In this document: in pieces, positions 33,301 to 42,366 of the stretch
How the letters are laid out: each line of letters opens with the position of its first letter
Numbering within the stretch: position 1 is the first letter of the stretch
Assembly: GCA_914767885.1 (NCBI GenBank)
Contig: CAJZBQ010000046.1
Coordinates: forward strand, 62,001 to 126,000
Direction: 5' to 3'
DNA: 64,000 nt
DNA from: Blepharisma stoltei
Taxonomy: Eukaryota > Ciliophora > Heterotrichea > Heterotrichida > Blepharismidae
Program-made: the position numbers and the translations under genes
The notes under the pieces: model-generated
The model's database searches: none
Told to the model about the DNA's origin: nothing
What the model saw: only the letters and a program-made list of their open reading frames with translations

Positions 33301-35216
33301 CTTTTTGTACATATGAAAAAAACATGTACTTTTTTCATCCATTTTTAATAATTTTCTCCATAATCACTTTTCTTATATTTCTTTGCAACTTTTGGTCTTT
33401 TATTTAACAAAATTAAGTTGAACTTTCTAAGGGAGTTTCCTGTGTTTATTATTAGTCTTTTATATTAGATTATTCTACGTCACTTTAATCATTTTATATT
33501 TTGCAGCGTACTTTTTTCCTCTTATTTTGAGAGCCAAATATTTTTTATTGTTTATCATGCAGCTCTTGCATTCTTTCCAGCAATATTGTTTATTATTTAT
33601 TATAATGCAATACAAGCTGTTTATTATGCAATTTAAACTTGGCCTTTCTTTGCTTAAATTTACTTAGTCTTGATAAAATATTGATTTTTTATATGTACTT
33701 TTCCTCTGCTTTGGCTGTTTTTTTTTACCGTTTACTTTTTTCACCCCCTGTTTTTAAAAAATCGAAAAGTACCGTTTGTACTTTTTTCACACTAAACGAC
33801 CATTTGTAAAGTACACAGTCATTTTTGTAGGTTTTCGGAGGGGGTTTAAAAAAGTACAATGTACTTTAATTAACCTCACCCGTCTGTGTTATGGTTAAAA
33901 AAAACCTGCCGTGATGCCCTGATCAGTGATAAAAAACCACCTGGACAAAAGTTCCGTCGCTCTGAGACCAAAAAGGTATAAGGATGGGTCGGATAACTCC
34001 CATTTTATTTATATCAAATCTCCAAGAAGACCACGAAAAGCTTCATAAGCTTGCTAGTCATTTATTATGCCAATCCCCCGAAGAACTGAAGAAAACAGCA
34101 GACTGAACAGGCTCCTCTTCACAAGCCAGACAGCAGCTTCTAAAAAAAGTACAATTTTATATACCCCCTGACATCATGATTCCGCCTGATAGGCTTCAAT
34201 TGTTGCTGTCCCAAGCATTGACTCACCAAATATCTGAATGCAAATATCATAGAGATTTTAAAGATACCCACAGTTTATTGGAGGACCATATGTGTGAAAA
34301 CCAGCTATTTACAGCTAAAAATATACAGACGATTGGAGGAGGGAATGAAGAAGAAGTATGAGATGTGGTTTTTAGTAATAATGGAGAAGCAATGGCCAGT
34401 ATATGTAAAAATACGACAATAAGTATATGAAATTTCACTGAGCAAGGCTTTACTAAGCGGTTTGACATTTTAAATTCCCATAGCCATAATGTACTGAGCG
34501 TCTCATGGAGCCCAAATAATGATAGAATTCTGAGTACTGGGGCTGATGGGGTTATAAAGCTCTGAAACGCCCAGACTGGGGAGTTTATAAGTGAGTTTAA
34601 AGAACATACAGATAAAGTTACTAGCAGTGAATGGATAAATGACCGAGAATTTATCTCAGGCGGGGTGGATAGGAAATTCATGGCCTGAAAATGTGCAGGC
34701 GAGAAGCAAAAATTACTAGACATCAGGGTGCGGCAGCTCCAAAAATCCGAAAACTGCAAAATCGTCGCAATTTTGAACGCAGCCATCAACGAAGTCGTCA
34801 TTTACAATATAGAAACCCATGAAGAGATCACCCGTATAAAAGAAGAAGACAAAATCACCTGCATCTCTTTATCAAGCTCTGGGAATGAGCTTATCACCAA
34901 TGTAAGCTTAACTGACCCTCATTTAAACCTCTGAAACACCCAAACTGGCTGCCTCATCCAAATGTACAAAGGCCACTCACAAGAAAAATACCAATTAAAA
35001 CCTTGCTTTATTGGGCTCAAAGAAGAACTTATCGCCTGTGGAAGCGAAGACGGCAGCATTTTTATATGAAATAAGCTCCATGGGACTGTGCTAGTAACAC
35101 TAAAAGACCATACTGGCCCTGTTAATTCTATTGCATATTCTAGACTCAGACCTCACTGCTTGGTATCTGCAAGTGACGATGGGTCGTTAAAGGTCTGGTC
35201 TTTAACAGATAATTAA
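30359..35216 (+). CDS. WDR26/GID7-like LisH-CTLH-WD40 protein, interrupted by a 3.26-kb insert
   Basis: WDR26/Gid7 is a WD40 subunit of the GID/CTLH ubiquitin ligase. ATG 30359 opens a LisH helix (LQSLREFGFDKSAAQLEMDS) after splicing the 15-nt intron GTAACTTTTACACAG (30496-30510). CTLH follows (FKKGIIEGQWDQV, UGA Trp), with LDCLRNELTP. The frame stops at 30771 and resumes at about 34015 with LQEDHEKLHKLASHLLCQSP, the expected continuation in WDR26. Seven or so WD repeats follow (VWDVVFSNNG, VIKLWNAQTG, IFIWNKLHGT, LKVWSLTDN), most with the Trp as UGA, ending TAA 35216. About 530 aa after editing. Confidence 0.92.
30496..30510 (+). other. 15-nt intron in WDR26-like gene
   Basis: GTAACTTTTACACAG contains an in-frame TAA (GAG TAA). 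Splicing gives GFDKSAAQLEMDSG in the LisH motif. Confidence 0.9.
31945..32460 (+). mobile_element. SINE-like repeat A, copy 1
   Basis: About 500 bp, GC-richer than its surroundings, homologous along its length to 52360-52815. Shared blocks include GAGGATC, GTTGAGTGGGCA, AATTTCTGGT, ATTGGTCTAGG, GAGGTAAAA and GGACTTGGGCTA. The 3' end is ATATAATTAAAATATG ... CATATTTTAATTAT, a hairpin. No long ORF. It lies in the loop of the fold-back element. Confidence 0.75.
32461..33090. other. AT-rich loop of fold-back element with three diverged tandem units
   Basis: Around 32490-33040 a unit of about 180-190 bp recurs with divergence: each copy has ATAAATTTGTTTAA(A)TAAGATGCT or similar, then TTTACTCTTTA/TTATGCTCT and an A-rich end with TTATTAAATTT. 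Seen near 32510, 32700 and 32885. No ORF. Confidence 0.5.
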
Positions 35217-35223
35217 TAGAGAA

Positions 35224-35823
35224 TTAATAATAAGGTTTGTATAAGCCTTTGAAGGAAAAAAACTCCTTGGGACGGGTCTCTTTGACTAGGGAAATGGGCT
35301 CGTCAGAAGGGGTTGATCTTTTGTAAAGCTCCTCGATTGGCGTTTCTTCTGTTATTTGACGGCGGGAAGGCTTGGGAATTGAAATCGATTTTGGGGCTTC
35401 TGGCAGCGGCTCTTCGAAATTCAAAGACTCTTTGGAAGAGTTGTAAGGGAGTTCGGGCTGGGAGATGGCAAATAAGAAAATTGAGTCGATTTCTTTGGAA
35501 AGATCGTCGAGGTCAAGAGAAATGGACTTTATCATTTCGAGGCCGAGAGGGGCTGGAGCAAAGGTGTGACGACGGTAGGAGGGGTTTGGCTGCTCTTCGA
35601 CGTCGCTGGTTTCTTCGCCTTCTGCTGGGCCTTCTTCACTTCCTTCTTCTTCACTTCCTTCTTCTTCGCTTCCTTCTTCTTCTCCGCTGCCTTCTTCTTC
35701 TCCGCTGCCTTCTTCCTCTTCTTCACTACCTTCTTCTTCTTCGCTGCCTTCTTCTTCGCTGCCTTCTTCCTCTTCACTGCCTTCTTCCTCTTCTTCACTT
35801 TCTTCTTCTTTCTTTTTCGGCAT
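35224..35823 (-). CDS. acidic EEGS-repeat protein
   Basis: The minus-strand ATG 35823 starts MPKKKEEESEEEEEGSEEEE. About 60 residues of EEEGS-type repeats follow, then a unique C-terminal part (YRRHTFAPAPLGLEMIKSIS ... SKEIDSIFLFAISQPELPYN). The repeat is encoded by imperfect GAAGAAGGAAGT units, prone to length change. Family unknown; low complexity makes homology claims unsafe. It ends just 8 bp from the convergent WDR26-like stop. Confidence 0.65.
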   Translation of the reverse strand: MPKKKEEESEEEEEGSEEEEGSEEEGSEEEEGSEEEEEGSGEEEGSGEEEGSEEEGSEEEGSEEGPAEGEETSDVEEQPNPSYRRHTFAPAPLGLEMIKSISLDLDDLSKEIDSIFLFAISQPELPYNSSKESLNFEEPLPEAPKSISIPKPSRRQITEETPIEELYKRSTPSDEPISLVKETRPKEFFSFKGLYKPYY

Positions 35824-35944
35824 TTTATTTCAAATTTAATTACTTTTTTGTGCTTTTTATCGGATATAAAAATCGTTGAAATTTTTACTTGTGCTAAAAA
35901 TTTTAAAATTAAAGTAAATCTGTAGAAAAGGTAGGGTTATAAAA

Positions 35945-36627
35945 ATGAATAAAATGGAAAAGATAGAAAATTTCGAAGATTGTAGATTCATTTCTCAAGC
36001 GAAGCTCACAGAACAGTATGAAGCTTTAAAGCAAAAAATACTTTTTGTCAATCAGTTTTTGATTGAAGATTCTAAAGATCAGGCTGAAGGAATTTTAGAA
36101 TCTCTAACTCTCTCTCCGTGAGTGAACAAAAAAGTTTTGTTCGCTCATTGAGAGTTTTGTTTGCTAAAATTTATGTATAAATATTATAGAAATGCTGTTC
36201 AAAATTGGAAAGCAAAAATTAATTTAATTTTAAAATTTATTTTTTAAATGCAAGCTCTTATATTAAACAAAATTAGCTAGAGATTTCATTATACTAATTA
36301 TCATTTATATATCAAAATATTTTTCATAAAAATTTTATTTTTGTTCTTTTACGGAGAATGAGCTTTTGTCTAAAAATAGGGATTTTCCAATGGTTTTGTT
36401 TATTCACAGAGGGAGTAAGCTCACTTGTTAGTTTTTTTCAGAATATTGACTGTTTGTATTATAATTCTATTGATATTCTAGAAGATACTTCAAGTGATAA
36501 AAGTTGGATAGATTTAGCAAGCAGTTTGTGTTTTACTTATAACTTCCCAGAAGCAGATTTTTCTTGCTATTCTATATTTAATAAACTTCTGCTGTTTTAC
36601 AATTTTGCATCCAAAATCATATTTTAA
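35945..36627 (+). CDS. hypothetical protein split exactly by a MITE
   Basis: ATG 35945 gives MNKMEKIENFEDCRFISQAK ... DQAEGILESL, then the MITE. Excising TA to TA (36105-06, 36415-16) continues SSLVSFFQNIDCLYYNSIDI, then DTSSDKSWIDLASSLCFTYN, ending KIIF-TAA at 36627. About 124 aa after excision. The N-terminal half is helical with amphipathic spacing. No family recognised, but the perfect frame restoration supports a real gene. Confidence 0.7.
36107..36416. mobile_element. MITE that is itself an IES (CTCCGTGAGCGAACAAAA family)
   Basis: The left terminus CTCTCTCTCCGTGAGTGAAC has an inverse copy adjoining it (GTTCGCTCATTGAGAG); the right terminus is GTTTATTCACAGAGGGAG. The MITE runs from one TA to the other with no extra sequence, and removing it leaves one TA and an open frame. 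Confidence 0.85.
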
Positions 36628-36801
36628 TTTTTTTTTTGTAATATAATTCTGGAAGTTTATTGAAAAGCTATACTAACTTACTTAATTGCTCAGTGCTGCT
36701 TTCTTCAGCAGGGTGATTTAGACAGGGCCCACCATTTTAACTCCCGACCACGGGCATTCATAAGTCAATTTTTTCTAGTGGAAGCAATCCAAAACTTATG
36801 C

Positions 36802-39156
36802 ATGTCCCCAGCTTGGTCAGAAAGCCTCACGGCACATTCTCCTGACTTGGTGCTGTTATATAAATTTAAAAATGGAGATCACTACATAGGACAATGGAAA
36901 AATGGGAAATTCAGTGGCAAAGGACTTTATCATTTCAAGGAAGAAAAAAACTACGAAGTAAGATTTCACAATAATGCTGCAGGTGATGGCAAAAATAACT
37001 ATTTAAATAAAAATATATACTGAGGATCCTTTGTAGATGGGCTGAAAGACGGCTGGGGAATACAAATATTTGCAAATGGGAATAAATACAAAGGTAAATG
37101 GGAAAATGATTTGCCAAATGGGAAAGGGAAATTTTGGTACACGCTTGGAGATTATTGTGAGGGCGTATTTTTTAACGGCAAGCTAGCTGGCAAGCTTAAC
37201 TTCTAATTTGATACCTCTCATACTTTTTTATTTTATTAGGTCATGGAATCTAAAGGGTCCACAAAAACAAATCCGTCTGGACTGAAAACCCAGAATTGTG
37301 TCGTTTTGAGGATGTTGGTGAGGAATTTGACTACTATTCAGATGATTTTGATGAATATGGAGATTGTTATGTAGACTATGAAGACGAACTGAGTGGATTG
37401 GATGAATCGAAGATATTGGAAATGGATATTGAACTCTTGGAAGACTTAGGCTTTGGAGAAGACGAAGCACGAGAAGCACTGAAGCTAACTCAAGGAGACT
37501 TTGAGCAAGCTTTTGAGCTTTTGTCCGTAAAAGGTGCACAAGGAGAAGAAAATATTGATGAAAATTGGGAGCAAGAATTGCTATTAAGAATTGGAAGACT
37601 GCAAGGAGAAGTGCTAGGGAATGATGAGATTATTACAATTAAGCCAGAAGAGATACCAAAGGAATGAATGCTGAGCTAGTTTGCGTGAAGTCTGAGAGAA
37701 ACCAATTTGTGCGACTATGGTTCAACGGAATGAGGAAAAACCGGAACAGAAGTCGAAGCAGAAAATAAAACAGGGGATGGAACTGGAATTGATGCAGGAG
37801 TTTGAGCAAGAATTAGAGCAGGAATTTGAGCAAAAATTGAAGCAAAAACCAAGAAAAAAATTGGAACAGAAAATGAAGCAAACATTGAAGCAAAAATTGG
37901 AGCATAAGTTGAATCTGAAATTGAAACAGAAATTTATGCAGGGATCAGGTCAGAAATTAGAGCAAGAATTAAAGCAAAAATCGAAGCAAAAGCTGGAGCA
38001 ACTATCGAATCCAAAATTGGAGCGGGAAATGGAACCGAAATTGAAGCAGAAATTAAAGCAGAAAGTGAAGCAAAAAGTGAAGCAGAAAGTAAAGCAGAAA
38101 TTGAGGCTAAAATGAAGCAAAAATGAAAGCAGAAATTGAAGAAGAAATTGGAGAAGGAATTGAATCAGGAGCGGAAGCAAAAAGTATTGAAGTGCTGAAG
38201 GAAAATGCAAAGGCAAAGGCAAAGGCAAAGGCAAAGGGAGAGGCGAAGAAGAATTTCGATGAATCGTTCTAGGTGGTGGAATGAAGCTGGTGCTCAAGAA
38301 TTTGGGCAAAAGAAAAATATGGAGTGTGATGAAACGGAGGCCAAAATGCTGAAGCAAAAGTTAATAGATAGCTGGATTAACAAAAAGACCCATAAGGGTT
38401 TGCTGTGAGCTAGTAGGCTCACTGAATAATTTGATTGATTGATTGATACCTCCTCATGATTCCCACTGTCAGGAGAAAATTCAGCTTCTATTTGGAGCAG
38501 TGGTCTTCTCCAGAACAGGCTTGCACTATGACTCCAAGAGTCTCGACAGATTAGAAGTCTCCTCTTGCAAAAGTGCATCAGTTCTATGGAGGTAAAGATT
38601 AGTTTGATGCCTTCTGTCAGCAGCCTTGAGGCGAATGATGTGCAGAAAAAAAAGTCACGCCTTTAGAAACTGACAGGAAAAAGAACCGTGACCCAAAACC
38701 ATTCTGATGATTAACCCTCAAAGGGTCATCCGGCTGGCGAAGGGTCGAAATTAAGGTTCTAAAACCTAGATTTAGGCGATCAAGTTACTTTTCAACCACA
38801 TTGGTGCAAGGACACATATTTAGTCGTTATCACCATAATAATTATTAGCTGGCAAAGGAACAGAAAAATATGAGAATGGCGATATTTACAAAGGAGGATT
38901 TATTGATGGCCTAAAGTATGGACACGGTGTATATGTTTTTGCTTGTGGAGGCTATTATGAAGGAGACTGAAAAGATGATGAAAAACATGGAAAAGGGAAA
39001 ATGGTCTATAAAAAAGGTGGATATTACGAAGGAGAATGAAGAAATGATGTCAAAAACGGTTTCGGACATGAGGTTTTTGCAAATGAAGAATCTTATGTTG
39101 GGTATTTTAAAAATGGCCTAAGGAGTGGCCAAGGAAAATATTATACTATTTATTAA
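36802..39156 (+). CDS. MORN-repeat protein interrupted by a 1.66-kb IES
   Basis: The likely start is ATG 36802 (MSPAWSESLTAHSPD); upstream ORF sequence lacks ATG. MORN repeats begin YKFKNGDHYIGQWKNGKFSG. A UGA Trp (NIYWGSFVDGLKDG) follows, then YKGKWENDLPNGKG and YCEGVFFNGKLAGK. The frame then leaves MORN sequence at 37190. Joining TAGCTGGCAA (37184) to the second TAGCTGGCAA (38846) continues GTEKYENGDIYKGGFIDGLK in perfect MORN register, with more repeats, two with UGA Trp, and TAA at 39156. About 230 aa. The role is likely membrane or cytoskeletal scaffolding. Confidence 0.85.
37254..37679 (+). CDS. UBA-domain protein encoded inside an IES (germline-limited candidate)
   Basis: The frame is open from 37254 without an in-frame ATG; it reads SVWTENPELCRFEDVGEEFD and an acidic Asp/Tyr stretch. 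A UBA domain then fits well: LLEDLGFGEDEAREALKLTQGD, then FEQAFELLS. It continues to a UGA Trp (PKEWMLS) and TAG at 37679. UBA domains bind ubiquitin. An ATG at 37243 (MESKGSTK) is one frame off, so either a frameshift or a missing 5' exon exists. It could be a retro- or transposon-captured gene fragment. Confidence 0.6.
37717..38275 (+). repeat. degenerate coding-like tandem repeat (GAAGCAAAAATT-type)
   Basis: A short imperfect unit around GAAGCAAAAATT / GAGCAGGAATTT recurs over about 450 bp, ending in five GCAAAG units. One frame is open from 37717 to 38115 as K/E/Q-rich (LKQKLEQKLKQK). Another frame gives a helical IEAKIGA/EAESEAK pattern but has an in-frame TAA near 37910. It could be a coiled-coil coding repeat in decay. 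I do not assign a protein. Confidence 0.5.
38405..38840. repeat. SINE/LINE-tail-like segment with (GATT)n
   Basis: Just after the repeat ORF lies GATTGATTGATTGAT (about 38432-38446), the kind of microsatellite often left at 3' ends of non-LTR retroposons. It is followed by a GC-richer segment with GGTCATCCGGCTGGCGAAGG and no ORF. Confidence 0.45.
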
Positions 39157-39563
39157 TAATTTGCTTTCTTGCTTATATTTGCTGAGATTGTGATGGATTT
39201 TCAGATTTTAATAAGCTTAGTTTTAATTGAAGCTAATCAGTTATATAATATGTTGGAAAAATTACTTATGCAAATATGCAATTTTATATATGAAATTAGA
39301 ATTAAAATTTATATGAATTGCAAAAAAAATTTGAAAAGAAATATATAAATTTCTATCATGAATTTAAGAGAAATATCTGATAATATATCTATATTTACAA
39401 AATTTCTGAAATTAATTTCAATTTAAAACCATATACCTTAGTTCTGGAATTTGGACAGAAGGGTTATGGGAGAACGATAAATTTTTAAGCTAATTAATGA
39501 GTATTTATTTATATGCATTTCTAATGTAATTTCTTCTTCAATAAGCTATTAAAGCTTATTAAA

Positions 39564-40366
39564 ATGGCCGGGAATAGAGAAAACCCACTATCAGCTTTAC
39601 AGCCTGAAGAATATTTACTCCCCTCAGAAGATTTATACAAATTTTTTATGACATTCATTTAAAAATAATAAAATTATCTATAATAATTATCACATATTAT
39701 ATCAATAAAATATTTTAACTAGTAGGAGAATTAGAAAAAACTGGCGTCACTGCTGTGCTTAAAGACCTCATGACAGTTTTACTAGAAAACCGCCCAGAAA
39801 ACCCCGTCCAATTCATCTCAGAATATCTAAAAACTTCATCCCAGTCCTGCACAGGGATTTTAAAAAGCTATAAATTAATCAAATTATGCAGAGAAGAGCA
39901 CGACTCTTTTATGGACAACCTTGTAGCTGCTTATATGAATTTAGACTCAAAAAGAGGTGGAAACAACGCAGGACTGACTGGCAGCGAATATTTAAAGTTG
40001 ATAAGGATGCTATGTCTGGATTTTCCAAGCGAAATTGTAGAAGAAGTCCTTGGAGTTCTAGGGAAGCGAGAGTCTGATGTGGTGGTTTTTGAAGAATTTA
40101 TTGCAGGGATACAGACTGTGCTTTTGTATGAAGATTTTCTGGTTGAGGCAGAAACAATTTTTCATTATTTAGATAGGGAAAACCAAGGACGAATTAGTGT
40201 GCAGAAGTTTTTTAAGGCGATTGACAAGCTGAACTTGTATAAAACAGGTTTAAGGGTCCCGCCGACTGATGATATAAAAAGTGTAATGAGGACGCTTACT
40301 ATTGATCCTCAAGGGTCAATAAATTTTGAAGAATTTGCTTTGGCGCTATTTAAAACTACAATTTAA
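39564..40366 (+). CDS. TPGS1: TPGS1-like subunit of tubulin polyglutamylase complex
   Basis: TPGS1 targets the TTLL1 polyglutamylase complex to cilia and centrioles. ATG 39564 gives MAGNRENPLSALQPEEYLLP. The frame stops at 39662, and after an IES it resumes LEKTGVTAVLKDLMTVLLEN, then RPENPVQFISEYL, the RII-dimerisation-like core that matches human TPGS1. Downstream HDSFMDNLVAAYMNLDSKRG, LTGSEYLKLIRMLC and FEEFIAGIQTVLLYEDFLVE also follow TPGS1 order. The tail carries an EF-hand-like DPQGSINFEEF motif and ends TTI at 40366. A ciliary function fits a ciliate well. Confidence 0.82.
39618..39724. other. IES in TPGS1-like gene (left end ambiguous)
   Basis: The right TA at 39720-21 or 39723-24 is in phase with left TAs at 39616-17 and 39634-35, giving inserts of about 86-107 bp. 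The N-terminal sequence is not conserved enough to decide. Confidence 0.6.
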
Positions 40367-40857
40367 AATAACTTTGTGAAATAATGATAAATAAATATAG
40401 ATTATATAAAGCAGTAATTATATGCAAGATATTTGCAAATTATACAAATAATATAAAAAATTGCCTGGATTAGCGCATTGCTATAGGAAAATATTTTACC
40501 AGAGGATTTTTGAATCTTTCCCCATCTTTACTTGCGACTAAAAATAGTTGATAAAAATATGGAAGACGCCTAGAAATCTTTCAGGTGCTCTCCATCTCTC
40601 AAATCGTTTAATTCATCCATTTAATTCCTTACTTATTCCTTATACCTTCCAGGAAACATGTATATCCTTGCCTATCCCTTGAAATTCCCAGAAACTGGCT
40701 CTTAGTCATTGCTTAGTCTAAATTACCTATGAGAATTGGATAGTCGAGATCCTGGCTGTTCCAAATAAAAAAGCGCGAAAAATACTCTTTATGCCCACAG
40801 TGAGTCTGTCTAAGCCAAAATTAAAAACCATGGCCAGATAGCTAATTCTAAAAATTA

Positions 40858-41337
40858 ATGGGCAATAAAGCATCTCAACTTGACTCAAACCAGATTGAGA
40901 TCATTTTATCCCCAGATGAACTGCGGAGGTCGACGAACGCATTTTACGTTTTTGACCAAGCTGGCCTTGGAGAAATTGAGATTGGCCAAATTGCAAGAAT
41001 GATGCAGGGACTAGGCCACACCTTTTCATACACAGAAATTAGGGCTATGATAGAAAAAGCGAAAATAAAGCGAACTTTTACATTAAATCAGTGGCTGCAA
41101 ATGCAAGCACGAAGAAAAATTGAGATGCAATTCAAAGAGAAAGTGGTTGACGCCTACAAGGACTTTGAAAGATGCGGATCAAGCAAGATGAGCCTTACTG
41201 ATGTCAGAGAAACTGTGGCATCGCTAGAAGGTGACCTTTCGCCAGCTAGGGCTGAGGAGATTTTGAGAGAATCAGTAAAAGATGAGCCAGTCAGTCCAAG
41301 GTTCAATGAGTTCATTAAGGTTGTCGTTGGCAAATAA
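40858..41337 (+). CDS. myristoylated EF-hand (calmodulin-like) protein, copy 1
   Basis: 159 aa, MGNKASQLDSNQIEI at the N-terminus with a myristoylation signal. Helix-loop-helix order follows calmodulin/centrin (AFYVFDQAGLGEIEIGQIAR), but loop positions lack several calcium ligands (DQAGLGEIE), so binding may be weak. The second half is divergent. It is a tandem paralogue of the gene at 41836. No introns or IES. Confidence 0.8.
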   Translation: MGNKASQLDSNQIEIILSPDELRRSTNAFYVFDQAGLGEIEIGQIARMMQGLGHTFSYTEIRAMIEKAKIKRTFTLNQWLQMQARRKIEMQFKEKVVDAYKDFERCGSSKMSLTDVRETVASLEGDLSPARAEEILRESVKDEPVSPRFNEFIKVVVGK

Positions 41338-41835
41338 TGATAAATTAACTTTTTTCAATAAAATTGCCTGAACTTTGTATGAGGTTTTTTTATTCGTAAC
41401 CGATGAATTTGAATTTTAACGTAAGCAAAGAAGTTTTGATAAGAAATGCACAGATATTGACTTTTTAGGAAATAAATAAAGAAACAGGCAATAGTCTAAA
41501 AGAAGGATTAGAAATTTTAAAAATAATTTAAATTTTAAAGCTAATTTACCCATAAATCAATAAATTTTAAAGACTATTATCTCTTTAATATTATATTAAA
41601 TTGATTTTCACCAATCAGTCAAATATTCAGTAATTGCAACATCATATCTAATGATATCTCATTTCAGCCATAGCTGATAATTTATTCCTCTTTTCCTATA
41701 TAAATTCTCTTATTAACTCTCCCTAAAATTCTTCATCCCAGCATTATTTCATTTCCCCTCTTCAAAACCTCCAAAACTTCCTCCCTCACAATAAGAAAAT
41801 TCTAGTCAATCTACTCAAACCCTTATAATAAATAA

Positions 41836-42318
41836 ATGGGAAACAAGATTTCTAAATCAAACCAGAGCCAAAATGCAAGCATATTGACTCCAGAACAAAT
41901 TCAAGAATACACTGAAGCCTTCTATATCTTCGACCAAGCTGGAGATGGCGAAATCGAAGTTGCAAGCATATGGCCCATGATGAGTGCATTAGGTCAGTGC
42001 ATTCCGAATACTGACCTACGCAGACTTATGGCCTATGCGAAGGTAAAAAACACCTTTTCCTTAAAACAATTTTTAAAAATCCAAGAAATGCGACTAGTTG
42101 AACAAAAAATCAAGGAAAAATTGGTAGAAGCCTTTAAATGCTACGAAGTAGGAGGAAACTTCGAAGAAACCTTCGACAATATAAAAAACACCCTGGAAGA
42201 GGCACAAATTGACTTATCAATGGGGAAGTTTGAAGAACTGGCACGGGAAACTCTAGAAGGAGAAGGCGATTACCGATATGAAGAATTCCTAAAAATGGTC
42301 ACAAATAAAGTTGGGTAA
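41836..42318 (+). CDS. myristoylated EF-hand (calmodulin-like) protein, copy 2
   Basis: 160 aa, MGNKISKSNQSQNASILTPE. Same architecture as the 40858 gene; its first loop DQAGDGEIEVASI keeps more acidic ligands (D-Q-A-G-D-G-E) than copy 1. It likely anchors at membranes and may sense calcium. The tandem duplicates have diverged strongly, so they are old. Confidence 0.8.
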   Translation: MGNKISKSNQSQNASILTPEQIQEYTEAFYIFDQAGDGEIEVASIWPMMSALGQCIPNTDLRRLMAYAKVKNTFSLKQFLKIQEMRLVEQKIKEKLVEAFKCYEVGGNFEETFDNIKNTLEEAQIDLSMGKFEELARETLEGEGDYRYEEFLKMVTNKVG

Positions 42319-42366
42319 TTTCTGTATTTTTTAATGATAATTAATAAATTATGTGTAATAATCTCC

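Larger units (their letters stand above)
31063..33881. mobile_element. fold-back transposon with ~790-bp terminal inverted repeats and 9-bp target duplication
   Basis: The outer ends GGGTGAGGTTAATTAAAG and CTTTAATTAACCTCACCC are exact inverses. The arms, about 31063-31854 and 33094-33881, are near-identical inverse copies. The target duplication GTCTGTGTT flanks both ends (31054-31062, 33882-33890). Each arm holds about eight copies of a GAAAAAAGTAC motif, as expected for subterminal transposase sites. The inner part contains a palindromic CACCCCCTTTAAATTGAACA repeat next to each arm and a SINE-like repeat. No transposase ORF is evident. A 9-bp duplication with long TIRs resembles Mutator-like elements; the superfamily is an inference. 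Confidence 0.85.
30762..34020. other. 3.26-kb insert in WDR26-like gene, probable IES with nested elements
   Basis: The WDR26 frame is restored as NELTPNLQEDHEKLH if the insert is removed between the 6-bp direct repeats CAAATC (30756-30761, 34015-34020). No in-phase TA pair gives this. The insert consists of an outer repeat of unknown type (about 30790-31062 and 33891-34010) into which a 2.8-kb fold-back element has jumped, itself holding a SINE-like repeat. Confidence 0.75.
37186..38847. other. 1.66-kb IES with its own protein-coding ORF
   Basis: Flanked by the 10-bp direct repeat TAGCTGGCAA (37184-37193, 38846-38855); both TAs lie in the same codon phase of the MORN gene. It contains a UBA-domain ORF, a Lys/Glu/Gln repeat tract, a (GATT)n run and a GC-richer repeat segment. 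If the junction is right, this whole unit is removed from the somatic genome. Confidence 0.8.

Noticed and set aside
35313-35925. Long Leu/Phe-rich ORFs on the plus strand
   Set aside because: Antisense shadows of the EEGS repeats of the minus-strand acidic protein.
37950-38357. Minus-strand 135-codon ORF rich in Phe/Cys
   Set aside because: Shadow of the Lys/Glu/Gln repeat tract; low-complexity product without any family motif.
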